From positions 10,285,453 through 10,349,452 of the forward strand of contig NC_049983.1 in the NCBI RefSeq assembly GCF_000003815.2: a DNA stretch of 64,000 nt, written 5' to 3'. The position numbers and the translations under genes are program-made. The first letter of the stretch is position 1. Each line of letters starts with the position of its first letter. The notes under the pieces were generated by a model. It was not told the origin of the DNA. It saw only the letters and a program-made list of their open reading frames with translations, and made no database searches. Source of the stretch: Branchiostoma floridae. Taxonomy: Eukaryota > Chordata > Leptocardii > Amphioxiformes > Branchiostomatidae. Below are positions 35,979 to 48,549 of this stretch, one piece after another.

Positions 35979-38900
35979 AACAAACAACAGTTCCCTGAGA
36001 TGACCGACAAGGGGACACGGTAATCTTCTTCTCTCTCGCTGCGTACCGACACCTCCATTAACTAAAGCTCCCTACTCCTGCCGGTGTGCTTTGGCTTGAC
36101 ATCTGCTGCGGGGGATTCTACTTGTTGGGCGGCATGGTATTGCCCCGAATGACCATTACAAGGCGGTGCAATTAGGTACGTTGGTGGGGGCCATCGCCTG
36201 TGAACAGTGTTGTCAAGGCGTATACGTTCGATGAGAGAGAGAGAATCCACCAAAATGAGACCAAATGACCCGCAGCGTCGCCTCCTTAAGTGGTCTCAGT
36301 GCCAGACCTTTTGGCGGCCTGCAAATGGACGAGCTTTCCGTGTTCCTGCACCCGATTGGCCGGCGTGTGCAGACGCATCTCCCGGGCATCTCGAGCCCAT
36401 TTATTGGTCACTGAGGGTCATCCATATCCTGACGGAATAAAACACATTTACGACTCTTTGCGTGACTTGTGCCGATGACATCTCGTCTGGAGAGTGACGT
36501 GTCGCCGACTACGGCAAACTCGGGCGTGCTCGGGTGTAAAAGCCGTAACGGCTGGGTGAGTGTTTGTGGAGTTCCGAGCTGCCAATTGTGTATGCCAACA
36601 ACAAGGCTTTTACGAAAGAAAAAAACTCGTCGACTCAATATTAGATTAGATTAAGATTCAAGACTTATGAGAATTCAAGAAAATGTTAACAATTAAAATT
36701 CAAGACTTTGGACAATTCAAGAAATTGTAAACAGAATACACATCACTGTAGTTCGCAGCTTGGGAAGCTTTCGAGACGCACTCTATCTCTTTATCAACCC
36801 GGTAGATCAAATTTAAGACGATGTGTTTTTAAAATCTTCTGTACTTCCTTTAAAAGTTGTTCTAATGTAATCTAAAGAAAGCTAAAAACCTTTCCCCAAA
36901 CCTTTCATGTGGTATCCTCCGTTAGAAGGTACATGTACAAGGTAATAATTTGTTATCAGCGCAAAGTTTGTGACGAACACTTTCTTGTACCTTTCTTCAG
37001 GAAAGTACAGACTGAAATCATCGCGTTTGTCATTGAAAAATACCGATTACAGAGTTACTCTTTTCGCCGTGAAACGGATAGAGCTTGTTATCTTTTTCCA
37101 AATTGAATCAAGTTAAGTAAAACCTAGTGATAATTGCAACGCCCGTGGAAACGCTTCTATCTTTATTTTCTTCATAAAAACAAGAATCCAGACATCATCC
37201 GTGCATTACACGGCGAGCTGATGCGAAAGTAAGAACGTATCTCCGTCCACGATAAGACTGTAAAATCCATTTCTTCCTCTTAACGGTATCTATATGGACA
37301 ATTTTCGAGATTCTCTATTCATTCGCCTATGTTTTATTCCTATTGGCTTTCATGGTATCGCGACCTCATTAGCGAGCTAGCTTTACCATCGAGCTTTGAG
37401 AATAAAGATCTTTTCTGAAGACTGGAAAATCGAGGGTCAATCAGAGAGAAATCCTCGAGGAGGAGAGCGCATAGCTTTTCCAATTTAACTCATTGCCTGG
37501 CTCCCGTCTCGGGACGCTCGGCTCGTTTCGGTTCCTCCGGGCGTCACCAGTCGGACCGTTAGACAGCATCAGCGGATTCCTCCCCCCGAGCGCTCCTAAC
37601 AGTTACCTGCGCCGATATGGTCTTTGTGAGAAATCCCGGTGGGACGTTTCCATCCCTTTAAACAGCCAAACAGCCCGGAAGAAAACTGTCTTCAGGCATT
37701 TTCTGTGAGTTTTTTTCGTACGCGTTGTCCCTGGTAGGGATTCTTTCTGTAGTCCCAAAGAGCGGATAGCGTTGTATACCTCGAGGCATAACTATTGGCG
37801 ATACTAAAGCCGCTATTCACTCCTACCTGCATATCTTCACGCTCATTCTGCGGAGTCTTAACTTGAAACAATCCGCTGAAGATCAAGTCTTTACCACAGG
37901 GGACGGGGACATGGCCCGCGAAAACGCGCTGCCAATGCAACCCCGAGGCAACGCCGGTGGCAGACCATCCCATCCAAGCGAACTTCCCCACGAGACCCCA
38001 TAACTTCTCAGCAAGGTTGAAAGAAGTTTGACGGCAAAGTTTTGTCAAACATGACATGTGCGTCTGCCTTAAGAAGACTGTCATCACTTCTTGACTATTG
38101 TTTGATGATTGACGTATGCCGGAGGACATCACATGTCATATGCATAACAGAACTACGTCTACGTCTATGGATACACCTAACTCTAAAAATATTTCAATAT
38201 CTGTTTTCTTCTTCTTCGTGTTTAGCTCTGAAGCTAGATAGAATGTACTTTGAATATAATGTAGTGTAGTCTTTGACTGAAATCATCCGTTGCATCGAAT
38301 ACGCCATACAGTATACATGTATAATTTTGTATATCATTCAACATTAACACGCATACTGAAAGCAGTGGTATAATTGCATTCATACATTTCATTTTGTTCG
38401 GGTTGACCTAACAGAAAACATAACGATACACAGTGCACAGTCATGCTGATTGTCGACGTACGCGTAGTGCGATGCGTATAGACTTCTGATTCCAGAACGT
38501 TCGATGCCAATTGATATCATAGAGAAATTTTAGAAACGTCATCCGAAAAGTGAACTTTGCTCTAGTGACACGGACTTGCGGTATAATATCACTATAGTGA
38601 ACCTCCGATAAAAATAGCATTCACAGTGTCCTCAGATAGATTTCCTATCCTCCAGGATACCCAGAAATACATGCATCTATTTGTAGAATAATTTCCCAGT
38701 AACAATATATTCATCCACCCATAAGTGAATTGGTATGCATTCTATGATATTTGCAATAACAAAGACGCCGTGCGTAGAAGAGCTATAAAGGTCGAAGCCA
38801 TCCGTTCCCTATCCCGTATTGTCATTGTCAACTTAAATTATCAGATGTATAAAGAGCACATGTGCCTTTACCACCAACTAGACATGTTTTCCCCTCAGAA

Positions 38901-39240
38901 ATAATTGAGAAAATCATGGTTTTAATTGTGTGGATTTCATCATTATTTTCTTTACCATCTATATAAAAATGCAATATGACATGTGTGCGCTTTGCTTTCG
39001 CATAAATTTGTACAGAAAAATCTCCGTTAGGAACAGCGTACTCACTAGTTATTACGTTTTTACGCTGATAAAATCGCTACAAGGGAATTTAGCGATGCTA
39101 TTTTTTACGCCGAAATGTTGACATTTGCGTCATACTGTAATTTCCCTTGTTGTTCGCCAAGCACGGCGTTTCATATCGGTCCTGTTGTCACATCCGCGTT
39201 CTTACTGAGTTGTTTGTTCTGCTTGTAGTTGTACACGGAC
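35979..39240. other. Intergenic stretch
   Basis: 3.3 kb without a recognisable gene, RNA or repeat. Frames up to 146 codons (minus strand, 37692-38132) show no family motif and fit chance expectation. Confidence 0.5.
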
Positions 39241-39324
39241 CCATCCTCCTCCTACTACTACATACTATACACTACTGCCGCATCCTACTACATACAGTAA
39301 AGTACACTACTGCTATATGCTATA
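39241..39324. repeat. Low-complexity CTACTACATA / AGTA repeat
   Basis: Degenerate short tandem repeats of the type tactactacatac, interrupted by the inverted-repeat element at 39325 and resuming at 39498. Confidence 0.8.
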
Positions 39325-39497
39325 CAGTAGAAGCCGTTTAATTGCACAGCCTATTTGCAGCGTATTTAGTGCAATTATCCGGCAGGTGCAGTAATGCGAA
39401 GTTATCCAGCTGGACCGCACCGGTTTGGAATTTGGGGATAACGTGCAGTTAATAGAATTGTGCAGTAATTCGTTGTAAAATTAACTGACTTCTACCG
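39325..39497. mobile_element. 173-bp TA-flanked MITE (pogo/Tigger-like ends)
   Basis: The element begins cagtagaagccgtttaatt and ends aattaactgacttctaccg, imperfect inverted repeats bounded by TA on both sides. A CAGTAGAA-like end with a TA target duplication is typical of the pogo/Tigger branch of Tc1/mariner. No transposase is present. Confidence 0.65.
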
Positions 39498-39690
39498 TAC
39501 TACTGCTACGTCCTACTGCAGACAGTTAAGCACAGTGAAACTACATCCTATACTACTGCTACATCCTAGTACATACAGTAAAGTAGCAGTACAACACGCG
39601 CCATTCTCCTATTGCTACATCGTACTACTACTACCTACAGTACAACACAGTACGACACAGTACAACACAGTATAGCACAGTACAACACAG
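39498..39690. repeat. CAGTACAACA decamer repeat and flanking low-complexity DNA
   Basis: Several cagtacaaca/cagtacgaca units with a 10-bp period near 39640-39690, continuing the low-complexity tract into which the MITE inserted. Confidence 0.8.
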
Positions 39691-42600
39691 AGTCTAATGG
39701 AAAGCATCACCCGCCTTCCAACACCGAATCAATGACCGATCGCTATCGTGCAAATTAATTTGCAGGAAAAGTGCACCGCGCTAACGATCGCAACCTATGT
39801 TTGTTAAACAGGTGAAAATGTATTTTATCTTCAGGGCGAGGCATTAGCGAGGATAAGGCCATCTTGTATATTTATCATTGAACGAAGCCCTTTGAATTAT
39901 ATATGGCGCGAAGAGGGCCAAAAGCCAATCTTGGATTCTAGACACAATTATAGTTCCTTCTAGAAACTAAACTATCTTATGTGTATACAGGCTTCTTCAC
40001 CAATTGTACATACATATCTTGCCCTGCTAAACATCCGTATAGGTATTTCATTCTGAAATATTTCTGAATATGATTTGTTGGTATAATACTGTGGTAGCGT
40101 GGCTCAAATAACACACTATGTGCGCAGAGCTTACATGTACACAGACGATGGTGCGGCATGCAAGAACTATATAATTTATGATCGTCTCATCCGCATCAAG
40201 AGCGACGGACCCGTGATTTTATTTCTAAAATAATATGCATTCGTTTCCGAAGCTGTGTTGATGAAATTATCGCCAGTGTAATTTGCTTAAAATGCCTGCT
40301 GCATCCATGAGAATGTCATAGGTCGCCTGTACCCCAACCACAAAATGTCACACGCAATTTTCAATCTCCTGATACCCCGGTATCGCACGGAAAAAAGGGA
40401 GAAGAGATGAGATAAACAATTAGCCTGATCATTATAGAGATAGACGGAGTAAGGATGATATTATCTTGATCATATCACAAAGGAATTATGCGTGATTTGA
40501 AGAGGCGAGTATTGATGTGTAGATACCGAAGTTGATACGGCGTTGTCGGCGTACACGGATGTACAAGAATGGGTAGGATGGGGAGATGTTCACACAGAGA
40601 TAAAGAAAATATAAAACAAACAAAAAGGTCATGAAAAATATCACCAACAACGCAACGGTTCTGTTGTGGTAATCTTGACAGCATTGAAGCCTAAGATACC
40701 TGCATTAATATAGTTCCGTTACACCTTTGTCGAGGGAGGGCGCTATTTTGTTTGCTCCAACAAACGGAAATTTTGTAGCGACTTTTCCTCATCCGCTTTT
40801 TATTAGAGGGCCCAACGGAAATTCAATCTGGTTTCACCCGAGACTGTAAAGTATAAAGATGTTTTACTGCGTTACATTTTGGCAGGGAATACGCGATCCT
40901 TTGCGGATTTATCCCACTATTTGTTTGCTTGATCCCAGGCAGTAAAGATGCGCGCACGCTGTTGAACAAATCTTACACCTGTCATGGAGGTATTTACGCA
41001 CTCTTCACATTACTTTACACTCGGAGACGGGCAATTAAAGGGCCTGTGTTTACGGACGTGAAGCTATAAATGACATTCTGTCAATTTTGACAACAGGAGA
41101 CAGTAAATAGAATAACAAAGACCTACGTGCGCACATCCTTCAATAGTAGACACGAGCATATATACAATACCGGGAATCGAACGCGCCAACAAATACACAC
41201 GTACGCACAAGTCGTCCCAAGCAATCCTTTGGTGTTTTAAACGTTGCACAGTGGCCTTGACATATACAATGAGATTGAATTTTGACTGCACTTCAGAAAA
41301 GGAAACAAAGACTCAAACAACGGATATGGTCCGGAAATGTGTAGATATACAGTATCAACCTACATTTCTACCACACACCCGTTACATTGCGCCCTTGTTT
41401 TTGTTTCATGCAAAGAAATGAAATGGTGCGTTTCTACTTTTAATTTTCGTCTAAATGTTCCCGTTGAATCATTGTCTGAATACCCATCAAAATGTTGTTG
41501 ATTGTTGATAATCGTATACAATGAGTGCGTTCTGATATTTCTGTCGCAGGTAATATTACAGAATTTCCTGTACAAGGCATCGAAATGTACGGAAGCTCAA
41601 AATGACAAAGATTGGGATAAACTTTCACAATTTCAATCATATTCCCGTGGTTTTATATGATCCTTATCTTAGAGTATATTTCATGGAATTAGAAGTATAT
41701 TGTCCTGCGGGGCCCCTTTGAAACCATCGAATGACATACATGTAAGAAATTGACGTATACGCTTTCATAAAAATTCAGTTGAACGATTCTAATCTGAAAA
41801 AATGGTATCACTGGAGGGAAAAGCTGTTGTGGTTTGTTATCGATTCATTGAAATATTCTCTATACAAAATATGAATTTCAAGACAATATGTATTCGGTCG
41901 AAAATACAAAATATGCCCCCAAATGGCTGTTCTGAACCCCAAAACAATGATGTTTCGATACAACGAATTCTTCACAACACAGTGTTACATTGTAAACTTG
42001 CTATCATAGAAGGGCAATGATAGAAAGTATATCAACATATACATTGTTGGCAAGGAAGCTTTGTTTGGATTCAACCCAGAAAATAATGTTACGATAATAT
42101 AAAAGCGGTGTGAGGCATATTAGTACGCTGTCGCCTCCTACACAACGGAATCTAAATTATAGTGTATTCTTCCCAACCTAGGATCCAAATTGTTTGAAAA
42201 TAAGAAATATATCAAGATTTAGGGATGATGCAGATATTCTGAGACAAAGATATTTCTTAAGATCAGCATTTCAGCAGAAGAAGAGGAAATAGCGGGGGTA
42301 CGTTTCCAACATGGCGGCCGCCATCATACCTGCACAGAGAAAAACGTTCTGACGCAAAACGGACAACAACACAAACGTACACGGGCGCGTGGGGAAAATA
42401 CAGGAACCATATCCTGAAGGAGGGGCAGAGAAGAATGACAATAGAACCAGTATCAGAACTACAATGATTATCCGTACAGTGGGGCTCATTCAGCCGCGCA
42501 GAAGTTGGAGTGTTATTCACCTACCCGCCGATTCGGCCTCAGGCATCCCTGCATGTACCCCGGCCAAGCTTGCCCCTCTGTAATCGCGGAAACAATGGCT

Positions 42601-43087
42601 GGCTCTGTACGTGACATAGACGGTTTACACACAACAACCCGACTCTATACTGCAAGGTATAGGACTTCTCTGCAGGACAGACATACGTTTTTAGACTGGA
42701 GTGGTTTCTCGTTCAATCTAGCGTTTGTGTTACCAAGAGGAAGTACCGCTATTGAATGTTTGGCGGGTATTATTTTTTCTGGTGAACTTGTTGTGGCGGG
42801 AACGAATTTTATCGTTTGTAAAACACGACGGTACAAAAACGCGTTGTAGTGGTGGATTGTGTTTGGAGTAACACTCGTGGAAAGGTTTGTGGTCTACCGT
42901 GAGAGAAGGGGTCGGGGTGTTGACGGACATCTGACGGCGGGTCAGTGCTGATCACCCGCGGCACTTGACAGAGCGCCGCCCACAAAATCAGCCGATAAGG
43001 AAATATGAGAGCCTTGTCTCTCTCTCTCCACACACACACACATACACAAACTCACGGTTACCACCGCCATTTCCAACCCCACTGATT
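39691..43087. other. Intergenic stretch
   Basis: 3.4 kb without a recognised gene. A 14-bp palindrome ATGGCGGCCGCCAT at 42311-42324 contains two overlapping YY1-like cores. A CA tract lies near 43030. Confidence 0.5.
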
Positions 43088-43513
43088 TTATCTCTCCTCA
43101 CACGACCTTAACTCAAGAAAAATATAAATACAAACCGCTGATTTTATCTTCTCCAATTTTTAACCGTTAGTATTTTTCCGAAGGTATATTCTTGTCTCCT
43201 CAAGTCATGAGCGTTTACCATGGATTTCCGAACGGTCTCTGCGCCGCGCCACTCAAAACGCGATTGTGCTATCACAGGGGAAATCCTTATGGCTAGGATA
43301 AGGGGAGAGGAACCTTGTCCTACATAAACGGTACACAAGAGATAAAGTTGACTGCGGCAAGGGGGGAACATCACTGCGCATCATCTCTACCATCTTCATT
43401 ATCTCTCTCTCGCCCTTCCGTGTTAAATGTGACGGGCTAAGATTAGCACCATTCACCCGTCTTCTCCATTGTCACAGGGCTTGTTCCGCTCTTTGTGTGT
43501 GCTCCGATTATCT
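43088..43513. promoter_or_regulatory. Cluster of five WGATAR sites (candidate enhancer)
   Basis: GATA-factor consensus sites at 43088 (TTATCT), 43144 (TTATCT), 43340 (AGATAA), 43398 (TTATCT) and 43508 (TTATCT), plus one weaker GGATAA at about 43297. Five sites in 426 bp compares with fewer than one expected by chance. Function is inferred only from the clustering and from the GATA gene 20 kb away. Confidence 0.35.
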
Positions 43514-44821
43514 CCCCAAGTACTTATTCTCCCGATATCTATACCTCGCAATTTTCACGCGGTTTTGCCTTGTAGTTACCCCTTGCGTCCCGCCGCGATG
43601 CAATTTTACCTGATTCCCTTTTCCTCCTGTTTTACCGTATATATATTTGTTATCGTGGCTCCGCAGTTGTCAAAAAAAAGAGCAAGAGTCTTCCCTTAAA
43701 CCGCTTGGAGAAGAGAAGCACTTCGCACAGCTGCCTTCCTCCCCATGGCAAGACTGTATCGAACGCTTAGCTTTATCTTGATGGCGCATATGCACCAAGT
43801 AACCCGCCGTAACCTAAGCACATATTTTCCCTACCTAGCGGAACACCTGTGCTAAAATCCCGTTATAGGATTGCCGTGTACTCAGGAACGTCTCTTTCCT
43901 GTAGGCTATGTGCGATGTACAAGAGACATATTTCACATCGGAAGCTCTCGCGTTGTTGTAGACGTACTGGGAACAATTGTCGGCGCGTGCGAGTCGTGTG
44001 AGATACTACCATATGGTTGCGCTTTTTATGCCGAAATTTCCCGTGACCGAAACGGCCATTACCCAAATCGAAAAAGAACAAACCTGTCATGATCCCACTC
44101 TATTGTTCTCGAAACTCGGTAAAATCTAGGATATGATTCTCGTTTTTAGTTCCACAGAAACGTTCGTACAATTCTTGGCCCCGAAAAACCTGCTTATCAC
44201 AGATAGAACGAAATAAGCGCATCTTCCACATGGCTTGTTCCCTTTGACGGTCAAACGAAAATATCGCGACAACCTTGCCTCAATCCTATCTGATCTCCTC
44301 ACGTGGACTTTAAAACCTGGCCCAACTACTTGGAAGAAAATTCAAATCCCTCGGACAACACAGTTCCTATGTATACAGCCGCAAACCATAACACGGACCT
44401 CTATCCGCACGTACAACACTAAAGCACCTGTATCCAACCTTCCAATGCAAACCACTGACAACATTCATACCTAACGTTACAGTAACGAAAACAGATTTCA
44501 AAAACCATCTAAATGAGTTCCTCCTGGATATTATACCATAGACTTCGTTTCTGAGAGAAAAAAGAGTGTCCTTGTACGCCCTATACACGGGGGCAAGCCC
44601 TGGAAATGAATGGAGAAGTCGCCCTAGCGTCTGAGCGGCAAAGAATAATCTACTGCAGGCTAGCGCAGAACGATAGAGATATCTTCCTTTCTCCAAGGGA
44701 AAAAGATTTTCCTCCAGTGAGAAATCATAGACGCTGAAGCACGGAAAAGCGGGGTTAAATGATTCCGAATCGTCTGCTGCCATCTGCTCGAAAATCCCGT
44801 CAACTGTGTGACGAAGATGGG
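43514..44821. other. Intergenic stretch
   Basis: No recognised gene or repeat. Confidence 0.5.
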
Positions 44822-44912
44822 AGATAGCTGGGGTCTAAGCGGTGTAAGGCACAATGAAGGAGGACGTGGTATCGGGGAGATAGGAAGACAGGGCCAGATC
44901 CTTACCTTATCT
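44822..44912. promoter_or_regulatory. Cluster of three WGATAR sites
   Basis: AGATAG at 44822 and 44878, and TTATCT at 44907. Further single sites follow at 45313, 45393, 45666, 45804 and 46162. The region 45180-45720 also contains AT-rich motifs such as ttaataagataattg that resemble developmental enhancer sequence. No conservation test was possible. Confidence 0.3.
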
Positions 44913-47582
44913 CCAGTTTCCTGTGAGCCCGTGCAACACCTCTCCCAATGGCTTCTCAATATATACGCCACGGGCGCGCCGTGGCTTATCAACAAATTAT
45001 TAATTATGAGGAAAATGCTAACGTGACGCTGATAGCGATCTGTGTGGAAGGCGATGGCCTGGGCAGTAGCGCGCATGGAGAGTAGGGCGGCCTCAGGTTC
45101 AGTTACCGCTGCTGGACATTAGGAATGGAGATGGTCACTCATTTGCCTGTGATGTCGTGGCGGACACAGTAGCTAGCGCTGTGAGCGCGTTGATTCATGG
45201 GGCAATGTCGGGCGGCTAGCGCATTGTCTCAGACAGTTGTAATATTTGCAAATATCTCCACTTCGCTGAGGAAATTTAAATGTCATCGCCTGGAAGTTTC
45301 GTCAGTGTCAGAAGATAAGAAGAGTTATTTCACTTTCCCTAATATGGTGTCCGTCCGAGGAGGTAATATGAAAATATGGAGATGTATTAATAAGATAATT
45401 GCGGGGCCTATAGGTGATGGATGGAAGGTAGGTACGGTGCATCTAGATGTCGCCTCTGACCCCGGCAGCAAGGAAATTAAGCGGGAATATTGCAAATTTC
45501 TGGCGACACAAAAGCGCGAGGGAGATACAGGGAGGCGACAATGTCTCCCCAAAGCCCGCCCTGCGGCTTTCACAGGGGATCCGCGCCATTGGAACAAGTC
45601 AGGAGTCAACGCGCTGATTTCTCACGGTCCCTGCCCTAGAGCCTTTCTCTCTGCCAGCCCCTGCCTTATCACAATGCAGCGAATTGAACAAGCTAGTGGG
45701 GTTCTTTTCATTTAAATGTCATTTCCTTCGCAGATGCTGTATAGCAATTATTCGGTGAAAATAAATCTTGTTAACTACCACTGCTCGAACAAAACCCGCG
45801 CGCTTATCTCTGGCGAACAGGCCCGGCCGTGGGGCTAGTTGCACAGAACAGCTTTGACAGGGATTAATGGGAGGAATCCTTTTCGGCTCGGCCTTCATTT
45901 CGGGAGTCGGCAGACGCACGCTGCGAACCCAGCGGCTCGGCACGGCGCGCTGCCGGGTCACCCACAGACTCCCCACTACCCACCTGTCTCTTTTACTGGA
46001 CTCAGAGACGCTCATTAACTCAAGAGAATTGCGCCTTTTTGTCTCATTCGTTTAAGAGAATTTTTACAGGAGCCCGAGCATTGCTTAGCAACGTGGAAAG
46101 TCGAACAAAATGTGTTCGAGCGTGCGTAGAAAATATGCGTGGCGTATCAGCATCTCTTGTCTTATCTTTATGATTTTGTTGGCAGGGAGATGTTTGGTAA
46201 GGGATGTAACCGAATTATTTGCCTGGATGCGCGTTTTTGTATCATCTGGCTGCATCTTCCCGTGTGTGTGTGTGTGTGTGAGCGAACTCGGTAATTTTCG
46301 CTCGCCTCTTTGCGCCCGGCAGTTGGCAGGAGATAGAAGGGAACACACAATCGTAGCTGGAGGGGATACACGCGCTGAAAATTTGAGAAAAGGGTTATGC
46401 GCGATTTCCTTTCCGTTCATGATACCCTCTCTAGTGTGTGTGTATAGAGCAAGTGGGTATAAGAACGTGATAAAGTTTAAATACGTCCTATTAACTCGGG
46501 TACGCTCAAGCGAGGGTGAACGGTCGCGTGGACTTGTTTGTATTTCCACAGTTTAACAGTAGGGGTGATAATTAGGGAAAGTCCACTTCACGACCAATAA
46601 CAGATTGACAACAATGAGAAGTCGACCACCTCAGGCGATGCACTCAGATTAAAACAACTCATGAGGACTCAATAAAACAGACAATCAAAGACCTCGCAGG
46701 GTGCCTGCAACACGTAGAGATGGGGCAATAGTTGATGTAGGGGGAAAAACCCACTTGGCATTGTGGTGTGGCCACTTTAAACTGTTTGTATACGAAACTG
46801 GCAGTCGAAAAACAACTAAGCAAATAAGAAAATATACGGAGGAAACTCTTGGCACCATATATTTGTAAGCGAGCTTTGTCTGTAGTGATCGGGCTGCATC
46901 TAGTGTTGCATGTTGGTGTGCTCAGCAACCCAAACAGCGTGGTAGGGTTTCAGTCTGGCCGAGGGTTAGGTGCCCGGCTCCGGACTTACTGGCGTCGGAC
47001 ATGCAACGCTCCGTAGACCACAAAATTGATTCACCGTCAGGTTGCCGACGGGTCTTCCCTTCCCCTCCTCCTCGCCTGCACTTGTCTACCCGTGGCGCAA
47101 CAGGCTGGCGGCGGGCACCACTGGACTGTGAAGAAAGTACACCACTCCGTGCGCCCTCCCCGCACCGGAAGAGAAAACCAGGGCACGACTTGACGTGACT
47201 GCCCGTGTCGGCTACGCAGCGTCCAGCCGACCGATGACAGAGGCGCCGGGTTAAAACACAATCGGCACCTCGTTTACTCGGGCGCTATTGTCACTTCGGC
47301 ACGTGGCGGGGATAGAAAAGACGGGACAAAAGATCCTTCACTCTATACCCTTTATACATTGCCCCCCCCCCCCCCCTTACTCCGTGTCATTCCGCACTGT
47401 GATAACGTGTACATACAGGATGTGACAGTTAATGGCACGGGCGATGACAACCTCCCCTCGCGCTGAATTTCCCCTTTAAAGACCCACCTTCCAACCCCAA
47501 GTCTGAGATTCTTTCTCTCTTACATCTGAAACATTTATACAAAACAAGTTGGAACTCCATCTCCGCTGTAAGGAAGAGGTTC
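44913..47582. other. Intergenic stretch
   Basis: No recognised gene. It includes a 172-codon forward frame at 45197-45715 with no family motif (judged chance), a short GT run near 46262 and a 15-base C homopolymer at 47362-47376. Confidence 0.5.
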
Positions 47583-47943
47583 TTATCTTACAAGGCGAGG
47601 GTAATTACCAGATGCTGGCTGCGCTCCCTTATCTTCCTACCAGTGATGACGGGCCACCAAGAATCGATTAGTAAGACCGCAGATGACCAACATGAAACAA
47701 AGACACGACGTCGAGAGAAAAGGGGGTTAAAGTAGAGAAGTGTGCCTAGTTGGGGCAAACTTGCGCAAGACCCACCTCTTGTTGATCCACCTGGCGGCTG
47801 CCGTGGTATCTTCAGGCGGAAGCTCACCTGTACGGCGACGTGTTGCGACGCGAGTCTGATAATTCCTGACGAAGCGTGCCAACCATTTTGCCCCCCTGAT
47901 AAAGTTTTCCAGCTTTTAACACCCAAATCTAATTACGTTATCT
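47583..47943. promoter_or_regulatory. Cluster of four WGATAR sites
   Basis: TTATCT at 47583, 47639 and 47938, and TGATAA at 47897. Four sites in 361 bp is several times chance expectation. Confidence 0.3.
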
Positions 47944-48525
47944 CCAACTAATCGCCTGGTAATTTTCTTAAGTACATTGTGCGGAGGTTGCAGGGTGAAT
48001 GAAACAAAAAGGAAAAGAAAAGATTGTAGCCAGTGGCTATCGGGACTGACCTGGTAGTAGTTTCTAGTGTGGGCTGGTTTCCGGACTGCGAGTGTTGTTT
48101 GACTTGAAAACAAAGTGTGCCTCCGGTTGAGCCTTTGAACCTCTGCAAACCTATCCAGCGCTTGGCGACAGCCAGTCGCGTCGGTCTGCCACGCAGCTTG
48201 GTGTAGGGCCGGTCTGAGAGAAGCGCCGCCTCGCCTGCTACACGTTCGGCCAATAACAGGAGTGCACTCATGCGGCCTTTTTGCCTTCTAAACGAGGTAG
48301 CAGAGCATGCCCTCTATCTGATATTCCAAGCATGCGCGCACCGGTTGGGGCGAGAACACGCAACCCGTACCGCCAGAGGGGCTATTGATTTTATTACACG
48401 GGGCAGGCTAGGGCCGGCGGACCGGGGCGCGTCGGCTGGGGTCCCGACACGGTAGCCGCCAGCGTGTCATCGCGTCAACTGCCGGAGCGTCCCCATGATT
48501 TACCACTTGACCACTTTATCTCCGA

Positions 48526-48549
48526 TAAGATGCTTATCTCTCACAAGAG
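48526..48549. promoter_or_regulatory. Triple GATA site including an inverted pair
   Basis: TTATCT at 48526 is followed by GATAAG-ATG-CTTATC, an inverted repeat of the GATA core at 48534-48548, so three cores fall within 24 bp. Inverted GATA pairs are known high-affinity sites for two-fingered GATA factors. The regulatory role is inferred. Confidence 0.4.

Noticed and set aside
37692..38132. 146-codon minus-strand frame
   Set aside because: No family motif, no codon or splice evidence, and the length is compatible with chance.
41160..41190. tRNA gene on the minus strand (a box-B-like gttcgattccc)
   Set aside because: No box A, no anticodon arm and no acceptor pairing at the right distances.
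45197..45715. 172-codon forward frame, the longest intact plus-strand frame in nuclear sequence
   Set aside because: About one such frame is expected by chance in this much sequence, and the product has no recognisable domain or splice context.
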